64,000 bases of DNA from Arthrobacter yangruifuii (GCF_009192775.1 NZ_VTFX01000005.1:62001-126000); one strand, 5' to 3'. Shown: positions 43,640-53,760, counted from the stretch's first letter. Notes: generated by a model from the letters alone, not told the origin. Numbers and translations are program-made.

Positions 43640-46093
43640 ATGGACTATCTCTTTGATCCACTCTTTCCCGCACCCCGCAAGAATGATCCGGCGCCAGCCG
43701 CCAAGGCACCGCATGCCGACACTGCCCGGCGGGGCTCCTCCTACGCGGACGAAAGCCGTGCCGCGGACCTGCTGCAGGGGCTGAACCCGCAGCAGGAGGA
43801 AGCGGTGAAGCACGCCGGCTCGCCGCTGCTCATCGTTGCCGGCGCCGGATCCGGCAAGACCCGGGTGCTCAGCCACCGGATTGCCTACCTGCTCGCCACC
43901 GGACGGTCCAATCCGGGACAGATCCTGGCCATCACGTTCACCAACAAGGCCGCGGCCGAAATGCGCGAACGGATCGAAAACCTGGTCGGCGGCGTCGCCA
44001 AGACCATGTGGATTTCCACCTTCCACTCCTCCTGCGTGCGGATCCTGCGCCGGGAAGCAAAAACGGTGGGGATGAATTCGAACTTCTCCATTTACGACTC
44101 CGCGGATTCGCTGCGGCTGATCACCCTGGTGGCCAAGGGCCTGGATCTGGACCCGAAACGCTTCACGCCGAAGTCCATCATGCACAAAATCTCGGCGCTG
44201 AAGAACGAACTTATTGACGAAGAGTCCTACGCGGAATCGGCCAACTCCGCGGATCCCTTCGAATCCGCCGTGGCGGAGGTCTACAAGGGCTACGCACAGC
44301 GGATGCGCCAGGCCAACGCCATGGACTTCGACGATCTGATTGCCCAGACCGTGTTCATGTTCCGCGCCTTCCCCGGCGTGGCCGAGTACTACCGCCGGCG
44401 CTTCCGGCACATCCTCGTTGACGAATACCAGGACACCAACCACGCGCAGTACGCACTGGTCCGGGAGTTGGTGGGCGGCGGGGACGACGACGCCCTTGAC
44501 CTTCCCCCGGCCGAACTCACCGTGGTGGGTGACTCCGACCAGTCCATTTACGCCTTCCGCGGCGCCGACGTCCGCAACATCAATGACTTCGAAAAGGACT
44601 ACCCGTCCGCGCGGACCATCCTGCTGGAACAGAACTACCGCTCCACGCAGACCATCCTCAACGCCGCCAACGCCGTGATTTCCCGTAACCCCAACCGTCC
44701 GGAGAAGCGGCTCTGGACGGCTGAGGGCGACGGCGAGAAGATTATCGGCTACGTGGGTGAGAACGAACACGAGGAAGCCCGCTTCATTGCCGAGGAGATC
44801 GACCGGCTGCAGGACGAGGAAAACCTGCGCCCGGGCGACGTCGCCGTGTTCTACCGGACCAATGCCCAGTCCCGCTCCCTCGAAGACGTGCTGGTGCGCG
44901 TGGGCCTGCCCTACAAGGTGGTCGGCGGCACCCGGTTCTATGAACGCAAGGAAATCAAGGACGCCCTGGCCTACCTGCGCGTGCTGGTGAACTCCGACGA
45001 CGTCGTGAACCTGCGCCGGATCCTCAATGAACCCAAGCGCGGCATCGGTGACCGCGCGGAGTACTCCGTGGCCGCCCTGGCGGAACGTGAACGGATCTCC
45101 TTCATGGCCGCCCTGCGCCGTGCCGATGAGGCTCCGGGGCTGGCCACCCGGTCCCTGAACGCCGTGAACGGTTTCGTGAAGCTGATTGATGATCTCGCCG
45201 AGGTGGCCAGCGGTTCCGGCGCCTCCGCTGCCCTGGAGGCGGTGCTGGAACAGACCGGCTACCTGGCCCAGCTGCGCTCCAGCAGCGACCCGCAGGACGA
45301 GTCCCGGGTGGAGAACCTGGCGGAACTGGTGGCCGTGGTCCGCGAATACGAACGCGACAATCCCGAGGGCTCCCTCGGGGAGTTCCTGGAACAGGTGTCC
45401 CTGGTGGCCGACGCCGATTCCATCCCCGACGCCCCCGGCGGATCGGCCGAGGAGGTGGCCGCCGCCGTCGAGGAATCCCGCCGGCAGGGCGTGGTTACCC
45501 TGATGACCCTGCACACCGCCAAGGGACTGGAATTCCCGGTCGTTTTCCTCACCGGCATGGAACAGGGACTGTTTCCGCATCAGCGCTCCGCCACGGACCC
45601 GGCCGAACTGGCCGAGGAACGGCGCCTGGCCTATGTGGGCCTGACCCGCGCCCGTCAGCGCCTGTATCTCACCCGCTCCGAGGTCCGCAGCATGTGGGGC
45701 CAGAGCCAGTACAACCCGGCCAGCCAGTTTGTCGGTGAAGTTCCCCCGGAACTGATCGAGTGGAAGCGCGAAGGAATGGACCGGCCCACCTGGGGCGGAG
45801 GCGGCAGCATCACCTCCAGCCGCTACGGCGGATCCTCCTGGGGTGCCGGCGCACCCATGGGCACCGGCGGCAGCACCGCCAACTCGCCCGTTGCCAAGGC
45901 CATCGGACGCGTCCAGCCGCAGAAGGAAGTCGTCTCCGTTACCGCGGGGGACCGGGTCAACCACACCTCCTTCGGCTCCGGCACCGTGCTCGCGGTGGAA
46001 GGCGCCGGAGACAAGACCGTGGCCAAGGTGAAGTTCGACGTCGGCGAAAAGCGTCTCCTGCTGCGGTACGCCCCGCTGACCAAAGAGAACTGA
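43640..46093 (+). CDS. pcrA: ATP-dependent DNA helicase PcrA/UvrD
   Basis: An 817-aa superfamily-1A helicase that unwinds DNA 3'-5' in excision repair, replication restart and removal of RecA. Motifs: Q motif GLNPQQEEAV, Walker A VAGAGSGKT (Lys73), Ia AITFTNKAAAEM, DEYQDTN (II), GDSDQSIYAFRGAD (III), QNYRST (IV), TLHTAKGLEFPVVF (V) and VGLTRARQRLYL (VI). The C-terminal tail (about 765-815, GDRVNHTSFGSGTVLAVEG) is the Tudor-like domain used by PcrA to bind RNA polymerase. The start ATG 43640 follows a -10 box by 10 bp and has no Shine-Dalgarno, so translation may be leaderless. Confidence 0.96.
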   Translation: MDYLFDPLFPAPRKNDPAPAAKAPHADTARRGSSYADESRAADLLQGLNPQQEEAVKHAGSPLLIVAGAGSGKTRVLSHRIAYLLATGRSNPGQILAITFTNKAAAEMRERIENLVGGVAKTMWISTFHSSCVRILRREAKTVGMNSNFSIYDSADSLRLITLVAKGLDLDPKRFTPKSIMHKISALKNELIDEESYAESANSADPFESAVAEVYKGYAQRMRQANAMDFDDLIAQTVFMFRAFPGVAEYYRRRFRHILVDEYQDTNHAQYALVRELVGGGDDDALDLPPAELTVVGDSDQSIYAFRGADVRNINDFEKDYPSARTILLEQNYRSTQTILNAANAVISRNPNRPEKRLWTAEGDGEKIIGYVGENEHEEARFIAEEIDRLQDEENLRPGDVAVFYRTNAQSRSLEDVLVRVGLPYKVVGGTRFYERKEIKDALAYLRVLVNSDDVVNLRRILNEPKRGIGDRAEYSVAALAERERISFMAALRRADEAPGLATRSLNAVNGFVKLIDDLAEVASGSGASAALEAVLEQTGYLAQLRSSSDPQDESRVENLAELVAVVREYERDNPEGSLGEFLEQVSLVADADSIPDAPGGSAEEVAAAVEESRRQGVVTLMTLHTAKGLEFPVVFLTGMEQGLFPHQRSATDPAELAEERRLAYVGLTRARQRLYLTRSEVRSMWGQSQYNPASQFVGEVPPELIEWKREGMDRPTWGGGGSITSSRYGGSSWGAGAPMGTGGSTANSPVAKAIGRVQPQKEVVSVTAGDRVNHTSFGSGTVLAVEGAGDKTVAKVKFDVGEKRLLLRYAPLTKEN

Positions 46094-46295
46094 AGGTGAA
46101 AATTCTCATAACTTACGGCGGGCAATTTCTACAAACGATAGAACTGTGTGCTTCGTCACTAAAGCGGTAGTCTGTGTTCGGCGTTCAGCGCCGAGGTACT
46201 AAAGTTCCTCGTGGGGCAGACCGGCTGGATGCATCTGCTCGGCGATCTTCCCGATCGCATGTAAACCCTACTTCGACGTAGAAGGACACTAGCCC

Positions 46296-47465
46296 GTGGA
46301 CCTGTTTGAATATCAGGCGCGCGATATGTTTGAGGCGCACGGTGTACCCGTGCTCGCCGGAATCGTGGCGCACACTCCTGAAGAAGCCAAAGCCGCTGCT
46401 GAGAAGATCGGCGGCGTCGTAGTCGTCAAGGCGCAGGTCAAGGTTGGTGGCCGAGGCAAGGCCGGCGGCGTGAAGGTCGCCAAGACCGCCGATGAAGCTT
46501 TCGAGCACGCATCCAACATCCTCGGCATGGACATCAAGGGCCACACGGTACACACCGTGATGATCGCCCAGGGTGCCGACATCGCTGAGGAATACTACTT
46601 CTCGGTCCTGCTGGACCGTGCAAACCGCAACTACCTGGCCATGTGCTCGGTCGAGGGCGGCATGGAGATCGAGCAGCTGGCCGTGGAGCGTCCCGACGCC
46701 CTGGCCCGCGTTGCCGTGGACCCCGCCGTCGGAATCGACTCCGCCAAGGCCGCCGAGATTGTCGACGCCGCCGGGTTCGCCCCCGAGCTGCGCGAAGGCG
46801 TCATGAACGCCATCATCAAGCTGTGGGATGTCTTCACCAAGGAAGATGCCACGCTCGTTGAGGTCAACCCGCTGGTGAAGACCGGCAGCGGCGAGATCCT
46901 TGCCCTCGACGGCAAGGTCTCCCTGGATGAGAACGCGGACTTCCGCCAGCCCGGCCACGCCGCGCTGGAAGACAAGGCCGCCGCGGATCCCCTCGAGGCC
47001 AAGGCCAAGGCCAATGACCTCAACTACGTCAAGCTTGACGGCCAGGTGGGCATCATCGGCAACGGCGCCGGTCTGGTTATGTCCACTCTCGACGTCGTCG
47101 CCTACGCCGGCGAGAAGCACGGCAACGTGAAGCCGGCCAACTTCCTGGACATCGGCGGCGGAGCTTCGGCATCCGTCATGGCCGCCGGCCTGGACGTCAT
47201 CCTGAATGACGAGCAGGTGAAGTCCGTGTTCGTGAACGTCTTCGGCGGCATCACCGCCTGTGACGCCGTCGCCAACGGCATCGTCAAGGCCCTGGAAATC
47301 CTGGGCGACGAGGCCAACAAGCCGCTGGTCGTCCGCCTGGACGGCAACAATGTCGACGAAGGCCGCCGCATCCTTGCCGAAGCCAACCACCCGCTGGTCA
47401 CGCTGGCCACCACCATGGACGAAGGCGCCGACAAGGCTGCCGAGCTCGCTTACGCCGCTCGCTGA
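46296..47465 (+). CDS. sucC: Succinyl-CoA synthetase, beta subunit
   Basis: A 389-aa subunit of the TCA-cycle enzyme that interconverts succinyl-CoA with succinate and makes ATP or GTP. The ATP-grasp domain opens [19 protein letters not shown], with [25 protein letters not shown] and the C-terminal ligase domain ([26 protein letters not shown]) in order. The start is GTG 46296 with GAAGGAC 9 bases upstream. The 202-bp gap before it holds a TAGTCT that could be a -10 (46168 region) and no gene. SucD follows 39 bp downstream in the same operon. Confidence 0.97.
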   Translation: MDLFEYQARDMFEAHGVPVLAGIVAHTPEEAKAAAEKIGGVVVVKAQVKVGGRGKAGGVKVAKTADEAFEHASNILGMDIKGHTVHTVMIAQGADIAEEYYFSVLLDRANRNYLAMCSVEGGMEIEQLAVERPDALARVAVDPAVGIDSAKAAEIVDAAGFAPELREGVMNAIIKLWDVFTKEDATLVEVNPLVKTGSGEILALDGKVSLDENADFRQPGHAALEDKAAADPLEAKAKANDLNYVKLDGQVGIIGNGAGLVMSTLDVVAYAGEKHGNVKPANFLDIGGGASASVMAAGLDVILNDEQVKSVFVNVFGGITACDAVANGIVKALEILGDEANKPLVVRLDGNNVDEGRRILAEANHPLVTLATTMDEGADKAAELAYAAR

Positions 47466-47504
47466 CCCGCAGCCTGTCGAACCTTTTAGAAAGAGAATCC
47501 CCTT

Positions 47505-48407
47505 ATGTCTATCTTTTTGAACAAGGACTCCAAGGTCATCGTTCAGGGCATCACCGGCGGCGAAGGAACCAAGCACACCGCCCTGATGCTCAAGGCCGGA
47601 ACCCAGGTTGTCGGCGGCGTTAACGCCCGCAAGGCCGGTACCACGGTCACCCACGGCGACGTGGAACTGCCCGTTTTCGGCACCGTCGCCGAGGCCATGG
47701 ACAAGACCGCCGCCGATGTCTCCATCGTCTTCGTGCCGCCGGCCTTCACCAAGGACGCCGTCATGGAAGCGATCGACGCCGGCATCGGCCTCGTCGTCGT
47801 CATCACCGAAGGTGTTCCCGTGCAGGATTCCGCCGAGTTCTGGGCCCACGCCCAGTCCAAGGTGGACGCCGACGGCAACCAGGTCACGCGCATCATCGGC
47901 CCGAACTGCCCCGGCATCATCACTCCGGGCGAAGCCCTGGTTGGCATCACCCCCAACAACATCACCTCCAAGGGCCCGATCGGCCTGGTCTCCAAGTCGG
48001 GCACCCTGACGTACCAGATGATGTACGAACTGCGGGATCTGGGCTTCTCCACCGCCATCGGCATCGGCGGCGACCCGGTTATCGGCACCACCCACATCGA
48101 TGCCCTGGCGGCGTTCGAAGCGGATCCCGAAACCAAGGCCATCGTGATGATCGGCGAAATCGGCGGCGACGCCGAAGAACGTGCCGCTGAATTCATCAAG
48201 GCCAACGTCACGAAGCCGGTTGTCGGCTACGTGGCCGGCTTCACGGCTCCCGAAGGCAAGACCATGGGCCACGCAGGCGCCATTGTCTCCGGCTCTGCCG
48301 GAACGGCCCAGGCCAAGAAGGAAGCCCTCGAGGCTGCCGGCGTGAAGGTCGGCAAGACGCCGTCCGAGACCGCCACGCTGCTGCGCGAAGTCTACGCAGC
48401 GCTCTAG
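47505..48407 (+). CDS. sucD: Succinyl-CoA synthetase, alpha subunit
   Basis: A 300-aa partner of SucC. It binds CoA through an N-terminal Rossmann domain ([15 protein letters not shown]) and carries the phosphorylated His256 in [26 protein letters not shown] and [14 protein letters not shown] are conserved landmarks. Start ATG 47505 has AGAAAGAGA upstream. A very strong terminator 14 bp after the stop ends the sucCD transcript. Confidence 0.97.
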   Translation: MSIFLNKDSKVIVQGITGGEGTKHTALMLKAGTQVVGGVNARKAGTTVTHGDVELPVFGTVAEAMDKTAADVSIVFVPPAFTKDAVMEAIDAGIGLVVVITEGVPVQDSAEFWAHAQSKVDADGNQVTRIIGPNCPGIITPGEALVGITPNNITSKGPIGLVSKSGTLTYQMMYELRDLGFSTAIGIGGDPVIGTTHIDALAAFEADPETKAIVMIGEIGGDAEERAAEFIKANVTKPVVGYVAGFTAPEGKTMGHAGAIVSGSAGTAQAKKEALEAAGVKVGKTPSETATLLREVYAAL

Positions 48408-48421
48408 TTCCACCGCGCACG

Positions 48422-48460
48422 CCCCCGTCCTACGGATAAAATCCGTAGGACGGGGGTTTT
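48422..48460 (+). terminator. Intrinsic terminator of sucCD
   Basis: A perfect 16-bp stem (48422-48437 with 48441-48456), AAA loop and TTTT. Confidence 0.95.
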
Positions 48461-48485
48461 GTGCGTCCAGATAAGAAAGTTCGAA

Positions 48486-49895
48486 ATGTCCAGCTCAGTT
48501 TCTTCCGGCTCCGCCCGGGCCGCGAAAACCCCATCGCCCAGACGTGCGCTCCGCCGTGCATCGTGGATCGTTACCCTCGGCGGGTTCCTCTTCGGCTATG
48601 ACACCGGCGTCATCAACGGCGCGCTGCCGTACATGCAGGACGATCTTGGCCTGACCCCCTTCACCGAAGGCCTGATCACCTCCAGCCTGCTGTTCGGTGC
48701 CGCCTTCGGCGGCGTCATCTCGGGCCGGCTGACGGACAGGCTGGGCCGGCGGAAGGTCCTGATGGGACTCGCCGTCGTTTTCCTGCTCGGAACCCTGGGC
48801 ACGTCGCTGGCTCCGACCATCGCCGTGATGGTGATGTCCCGGGTGGTGCTCGGACTGGCCGTCGGCGGAGCGTCCGCTCTGGTGCCGGTGTTCCTGGCCG
48901 AACTGGCACCGGCTGAACGCCGCGGACAGATGGTGACCCGGGACCAGCTGATGATCGTGACCGGCCAGCTGGTCGCCTTCGTGGCCAACGCGGTGATCGG
49001 CAACCTCTGGGGCGAAGACCAGGGGGTCTGGCGCTGGATGCTCGTGGTGGCCACCGTGCCGGCCATCGCCCTGTGGATCGGCATCGCCTTTGTGCCGGAA
49101 AGCCCGCGCTGGCTGGCGTCCAAGGGCCGGTTCGGGGAAACCCTCACCGCCCTCAAACGAATCCGCAGCGCCGAAGCAGCGCAGACGGAATTCGACGAGG
49201 TGCGTACCCTGGCCGAAAAGGACTCCGCTCAGGCAGGCAGCCTGCGGGACTTCGCCGAGCCGTGGCTGCTGCGCGTGCTGCTCATTGGCATGGGACTGTC
49301 CATTGTCCAGCAGATCACGGGCGTGAACGCGATCATGTACTACGGCACGCAGATCCTCTCCAACGCCGGTTTCGGCACCGAAGCCGCCCTCACCGCGAAC
49401 ATCGCCAACGGCGTCGTTTCCGTGGCCGCAGCCATCTTCGGCATCTGGCTGCTGGGCCGGGTCCGCCGCCGCCGCATGCTGATGACCGGTTTGATCGGCA
49501 CCGGGTCCTCGCTGCTGCTGATCGGTATTGTGTCCATTGTCGTTTCCGAAGGAACGGTCCGCGCATCGATCATTCTGGCGCTGACCGTGACGTTCCTGGG
49601 CTTCCAGCAGGGCGCCGTATCACCGGTGACCTGGCTGATGCTCTCGGAAATCTTCCCGTTGAAGGTCCGGGGCCTGGGTATCGGGCTGTCGGTCTTCATC
49701 CAGTGGATGACCAACTTTGCCGTCGGGTTCTCCTTCCCGATCCTGATGGACGCCATTGGCATCTCGAAAACGTTCTTCATCTTCGTGGTGCTTGGCCTGC
49801 TGGCGCTGCTGTTTGTGCGCCGCTATGTTCCGGAAACCCGCGGACAGAGCCTGGAGCAGGTGGAAGAACAGCTGCGGGCCGCCGGCACCAGGTAA
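48486..49895 (+). CDS. Sugar-porter MFS transporter
   Basis: A 469-aa, 12-helix symporter of the SP family (XylE/GalP/IolT type). Diagnostic motifs: GGFLFGYDTGVINGAL in helix 1, GRLTDRLGRRKVLMG, VPESPRWL at the end of the first half, QQITGVNAIMYYGTQIL in helix 7 (sugar-binding), and PETRGQSLEQVEEQL at the end. It imports a sugar or inositol with protons. The start ATG 48486 keeps clear of the sucD terminator; upstream ribosome signal is weak (AAGAAAG). It stands alone, between two terminators. Confidence 0.93.
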   Translation: MSSSVSSGSARAAKTPSPRRALRRASWIVTLGGFLFGYDTGVINGALPYMQDDLGLTPFTEGLITSSLLFGAAFGGVISGRLTDRLGRRKVLMGLAVVFLLGTLGTSLAPTIAVMVMSRVVLGLAVGGASALVPVFLAELAPAERRGQMVTRDQLMIVTGQLVAFVANAVIGNLWGEDQGVWRWMLVVATVPAIALWIGIAFVPESPRWLASKGRFGETLTALKRIRSAEAAQTEFDEVRTLAEKDSAQAGSLRDFAEPWLLRVLLIGMGLSIVQQITGVNAIMYYGTQILSNAGFGTEAALTANIANGVVSVAAAIFGIWLLGRVRRRRMLMTGLIGTGSSLLLIGIVSIVVSEGTVRASIILALTVTFLGFQQGAVSPVTWLMLSEIFPLKVRGLGIGLSVFIQWMTNFAVGFSFPILMDAIGISKTFFIFVVLGLLALLFVRRYVPETRGQSLEQVEEQLRAAGTR

Positions 49896-49916
49896 CCGCC
49901 GGGACGTCCGTACGAC

Positions 49917-49958
49917 GAGGAGAGGGACCCTGCCGCCGGCAGGGTCCCTCTCCTCTTT
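49917..49958. terminator. Bidirectional intrinsic terminator
   Basis: An 18-bp perfect stem (49917-49934 with 49938-49955) with GCC loop, followed by TTT. It separates the sugar porter from the convergent hydrolase gene. Confidence 0.92.
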
Positions 49959-49969
49959 CGGAGGCCGGC

Positions 49970-51511
49970 TTAGGGGATGGCCGGGTAGGCCGCGACCGTA
50001 GGCACTGTCACCGACGCGGTGAAGCTGGTCAGGGCAGTGGCTTTCGGAAGTGCATAGACGGAGGTGGCCGGCGTAACCTGCAGCACCAGCCGGCTGGCAG
50101 CCGTGACCGTGTAGGACACCTCTTCCAGGGGCACGGTCACGGTGTGCTCCCTGCCGTCCAGGATGAGCGGCACGGGGGTGACCTGGTTGCCCAGCGCCAG
50201 GGATGCCCGCGCCTTGTCGATGATCTGGGCATACACGTGCGTGCTGCCCTGCGGCGCATAGCCGCGGTAGGTGAGGCTCAGCTGGGGAGCCCCGAACACC
50301 GACGTCGAAACCGCCGGTGAGGCAATCGGCACGTTGACCGCCACCGGTGCCGCGGCCGCCGCCACCACAACGCCGCTGATGGCGGCCGGGGAGAGGACGA
50401 TCGAGCCCTTTCCTGTGCCGGACAGGGCTCCCGTGGCCGCCGGGTAGCCGGGCGCTCCGCGGGTCACGCCGGCCTGGTCGATGAACTGGAACGCAGCACC
50501 GGTGTCCACCGGCTCGTTGCGCAGATAGCGGGCAAACCAGTTCAGGACCGCCGGGGTGATGCGGTCCGGTCCGGCCGTGGAGTTGCACAACCCGTGCCCG
50601 CCGCAGAACTGCAGCATCTTGGTGGGCGTGCCGGTGCTGCTGATCAGCTGATAGTTCCGCGTGGCTTCATTGAGGGTAAAGAGCGTGTCCGCGGTGCCCT
50701 GGATGATCAGGGTGGGGGCCGTGATCGAGGTGAACATCGTGTCCGGGGTCAGGGATTCGAAATAGGCAATCGACGCGGGGCTGAGCCGGTTGGGGTAGGT
50801 CAGGCCTTCCTTGCAGGCCTGGCGGACCGGGGCGGCAAGGGCTCCCTGGTTCCCTACGAGGGACCCCAGCTGGCCCAGTGCGGTTCCTTCGGCGCAGAGC
50901 AGGGCGCCCCAGCCGCTCTTGAAGGATCCGGCCTTGTACAAGCTGGAGGTCAGGTCATTCCAGGCGATGGTGGGCGTGATGGCATCCACCCGCTGGTCCT
51001 GGGCGGCAAGGACAAACTGGATGCCGCCGCCGTAGGATGCGCCCGCCATACCAAGCACCGGATCGCCCGGCGCGTCCAGGCTGGCTTCAGGCTGGGCGGC
51101 AATGTAATCGATAAGGGCCGAGCCGTCCCGGCCTTCGTAGGCCGGGTTGTTGACGTACGCCTCACCGCCGCTGAGCCCGAATCCGCGGGGATCCCACGTC
51201 ACCACGTTGTATCCGGCGTTGCGCAGCGGTGCGATGCCGATGGAGCCGATCAGCGTGCTGGTGGTGGTTCCGGGCAGGCGCCCGCCGGGCAGCCCGAACC
51301 CTGGCCCCACCATCACGGTAGGTGCCTGCTGGCCGGCGGCCAGCCCGGTGGCCGGGAAGAAGTTGGTATGGATGGGCGTGCCGTCAAAGCTGGTGACTAC
51401 GACGTCGGTGCGGACGGCAGGTGCCGCGGGTGCTGCAATAGCGGGGGCAGCGGCCAGGGATGTGCCCACCAAAGTGGCGGATATCCCCAAAACAGCCAGA
51501 TATTTCCTCAT
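49970..51511 (-). CDS. Secreted S15/CocE-type alpha/beta hydrolase
   Basis: A 513-aa exported hydrolase. Signal peptide MRKYLAVLGISATLVGTSLA with cleavage after AIA or a following AxA. The alpha/beta-hydrolase domain (about 35-345) has the nucleophile elbow GASYGG (Ser159), acid in IIQGTADTLF, and His in FCGGHGLC. A C-terminal beta-sandwich (about 355-510) resembles the PepX_C/CocE jelly roll. The family includes X-Pro dipeptidyl-peptidases and ester hydrolases; the substrate is unknown. The start ATG 51511 is preceded by GAGG. It is monocistronic, and convergent with the sugar porter. Confidence 0.87.
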   Translation of the reverse strand: MRKYLAVLGISATLVGTSLAAAPAIAAPAAPAVRTDVVVTSFDGTPIHTNFFPATGLAAGQQAPTVMVGPGFGLPGGRLPGTTTSTLIGSIGIAPLRNAGYNVVTWDPRGFGLSGGEAYVNNPAYEGRDGSALIDYIAAQPEASLDAPGDPVLGMAGASYGGGIQFVLAAQDQRVDAITPTIAWNDLTSSLYKAGSFKSGWGALLCAEGTALGQLGSLVGNQGALAAPVRQACKEGLTYPNRLSPASIAYFESLTPDTMFTSITAPTLIIQGTADTLFTLNEATRNYQLISSTGTPTKMLQFCGGHGLCNSTAGPDRITPAVLNWFARYLRNEPVDTGAAFQFIDQAGVTRGAPGYPAATGALSGTGKGSIVLSPAAISGVVVAAAAAPVAVNVPIASPAVSTSVFGAPQLSLTYRGYAPQGSTHVYAQIIDKARASLALGNQVTPVPLILDGREHTVTVPLEEVSYTVTAASRLVLQVTPATSVYALPKATALTSFTASVTVPTVAAYPAIP

Positions 51512-51688
51512 AGTGACCTCATTGTCGTGCGGAAGGGCTGATAGTTACCGGATGGTAACTTACGGAGGCTATGAAGAACGGGAGGCGGGCACAAGCCTTC
51601 CGGCACACATCAGGCTCTGCGGGGGTGCATTTCGCGGTGGTCTATTGAACACCGTCGCGGTGGCTGGTAGGGGTCGCTTTCACCGGAG

Positions 51689-51733
51689 AACACAACGGCG
51701 GCGGCACGGAATCCGTGCCGCCGCCGTTGTGTT
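51689..51733. terminator. Strong hairpin downstream of the BCCT gene
   Basis: 51689-51710 and 51712-51733 are perfect inverse complements, giving about 20 bp of stem with a small loop. It is followed by TTCCC on plus and TCTCC on minus. It lies 12 bp past the BCCT stop codon. Confidence 0.85.
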
Positions 51734-51744
51734 TTCCCGAAATG

Positions 51745-53640
51745 CTACTTGCGTGCCGGCCCGGCCGGCGGCTGGGTGCCGTCGTCGTGCTCGGTGGTGT
51801 GCAGGTCGAAGGAGGAGCCGTGCTCCTCCACGCCCGACTGGATGGCCCGGCCCACCACCGACACGGCAAGCCGGCGGCGCAGCGACAGCGGGTCCTTGGC
51901 CAGGTCCTTGGCCAGGGCAACGGTCAGCAGCAGCATGACCACCGCGAACGGCAGGGCCGCCACAATGGTGATCCGCTGCAGGCCGTCCAGTGCTTCGGCA
52001 GGCTCGTCACCGCCGGCCAGGAGCATCACCGCCGCGACGGCACCGGTCAGCACGCCCCAGAAGACGATGACGCCGCGGGACGGATGCTCGGCCCCGTTGG
52101 AGCTCAGCGACGCCATGATGATCGAAGCGGAATCCGCACCGGTGACGAAGAAGATGGCCACCAGCACCATGGCGAGGATGCCTACCGCGGCTGCCAGCAG
52201 GTTCGGCATGGGCAGTGCGGTGATGAGGTCGAACAGCGAACCGTCAAAGTCGATGCTGGGCTCGCCGTCGACCATAGTGGTCAGTCCGGGCGTGCCGGCG
52301 GCGTCAGCGTTGCGCTGGGTTCCGATGGCGGCGCCGCCGAAGATGGAGAACCAGACCACGCTGACCACGAAGGGAACAATCAGCACGCCGGTGACGAACT
52401 GGCGGATGGTGCGGCCACGGCTGATCCGGGCAATGAACATGCCGACGAACGGTGTCCAGGACAGCCACCAGGCCCAGTAGAAAATGGTCCAGCTGGAGAG
52501 CCAGGCGCGCATTGATTCGTCGCCGGAAACCTCAGTGCGGGAGGCCATGGAGGCGAGGTTGGTGACGTAGTCGCCGATGGCTGCCGGAACCACGTTGAGG
52601 ATGAACAGGGTCGGTCCGACCACGAAAACGACGGCGGCCAGCACCACGGCGAGGACCATGTTGATGTTGGACAGCCACTGGATGCCGCGCGAAATGCCGG
52701 AAACGGCAGAGGCCACGAAGCAGCCGGTCAGAATGGCGACAATGGCGACCAGGACGGTGGTCCCGGCGGTCCCGAGGAACCCGACGGACTGCAGGCCGCT
52801 GCCGATCTGGAGGGCGCCCAGTCCCAGCGAAGCCGCGGTGCCGAAGAGCGTGGCGAAGATGGCGAAGATGTTCAGCACCTTGCCCAGGGCGCCGTCCACG
52901 CGCTTCGCACCGAAGAGCGAGGTGAAGGCCGAGGAAATCAGCTGCCGGCGGCCGAGACGGTAGGTGCCGTAGGCCATGGCAATGCCCACGACGGCGTACA
53001 TCGCCCACGGATGCAGGCCCCAGTGGAACAGCGAGGTTCCCATGGCCGTCTGCAGCGCTTCGGGTGTCTGGCCCTCAACCGTGCCGGGGGGAGGGGAGAT
53101 GTAATAGAACAGGGGTTCGGCCACGCCGTAGAACATCAGGCCGATGCCCATGCCTGCCGCAAACATCATGGAGATCCATGAAACGGTCTTGAACTGCGGC
53201 TCTTCGCCGTCCTTGCCCAGCGGAATCCTGCCGTAGCGGCCCACTGCCAGCCAGATCACGTAAACCACGAGGAACGAGGCCAGCAGGACGAAGAACCATC
53301 CGGCGTTGGTAATCACCCAGTCCAGCGCAGTCTGCGAGACGGAGGAGAGGTTTTCGGTGGCGAAGAAGCCCCAGGCAATGAACGCCAGGGCAAGGGCGCC
53401 GGTGACCGCGAAAAGCACCTTGTCCAACTTTGCCGGAATGCCTCGGCTGAGCGCCGCTTCCTGTTCGCGCTGTCCCTCGATCATCTGCTGGACGAGTTCG
53501 TGTTCCTGCTCCACGATGGGGATCGATGACGAGGAGGGATCCTCCGTTGTCACGGAGGAGTGGGTGGTGGCGGGGACCGGCGCGAGGGGATCTCCCGCGT
53601 GCCTGCCGGCGTCGTGCGGTGGACCTTCAGTGGTAGCCAT
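51745..53640 (-). CDS. BCCT-family betaine/choline/carnitine transporter
   Basis: A 631-aa membrane protein of the BetP/OpuD family, with 12 helices that import glycine betaine or related trimethylammonium solutes, usually with sodium. The signature helix-8 sequence WAWWLSWTPFVGMFIARISRGRTI is present, and MFAAGMGIGLMFYGVAEP matches the Gly-rich helix-3 segment (BetP has a similar GMGIG). A long acidic N-terminus (about 1-70) and a charged C-terminal tail (about 590-631) are where such proteins sense osmotic stress. The start ATG 53640 has GGAAGG 4 bases upstream. The leader holds an attenuator-like hairpin at 53669-53693. Confidence 0.94.
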   Translation of the reverse strand: MATTEGPPHDAGRHAGDPLAPVPATTHSSVTTEDPSSSSIPIVEQEHELVQQMIEGQREQEAALSRGIPAKLDKVLFAVTGALALAFIAWGFFATENLSSVSQTALDWVITNAGWFFVLLASFLVVYVIWLAVGRYGRIPLGKDGEEPQFKTVSWISMMFAAGMGIGLMFYGVAEPLFYYISPPPGTVEGQTPEALQTAMGTSLFHWGLHPWAMYAVVGIAMAYGTYRLGRRQLISSAFTSLFGAKRVDGALGKVLNIFAIFATLFGTAASLGLGALQIGSGLQSVGFLGTAGTTVLVAIVAILTGCFVASAVSGISRGIQWLSNINMVLAVVLAAVVFVVGPTLFILNVVPAAIGDYVTNLASMASRTEVSGDESMRAWLSSWTIFYWAWWLSWTPFVGMFIARISRGRTIRQFVTGVLIVPFVVSVVWFSIFGGAAIGTQRNADAAGTPGLTTMVDGEPSIDFDGSLFDLITALPMPNLLAAAVGILAMVLVAIFFVTGADSASIIMASLSSNGAEHPSRGVIVFWGVLTGAVAAVMLLAGGDEPAEALDGLQRITIVAALPFAVVMLLLTVALAKDLAKDPLSLRRRLAVSVVGRAIQSGVEEHGSSFDLHTTEHDDGTQPPAGPARK

Positions 53641-53661
53641 AGGCCTTCCTTATGTCAGCGC

Positions 53662-53760
53662 AAAAGGGCCCGAACCCTCGTCGAGGATCCGGGCAGACAG
53701 ACGGCAGCCACTCTTGATGTCAGCATGCGCGGAGGGTTCCCCGTCCGCGGAGAATCTATA
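53662..53760 (-). promoter_or_regulatory. BCCT gene leader: -10 box, hairpin and attenuator-like terminator
   Basis: On the minus strand TATAGA (53755-53760) can act as -10. Bases 53728-53749 then fold into a GC-rich hairpin. 53669-53693 forms a second stem of about 11 bp (two G-T pairs), followed by CCC and TTTT (53662-53668), 22 bp before the start codon. This is an intrinsic-terminator shape inside the untranslated leader. It matches no riboswitch class I recognise. Confidence 0.5.

Noticed and set aside
53641-53760. BCCT leader as a third c-di-AMP riboswitch or as a guanidine-II (mini-ykkC) element
   Set aside because: The ydaO 3' signature is absent. An ACGA occurs at the tip of the second hairpin, but there is no matching pair of ACGR-loop hairpins, so neither class fits.
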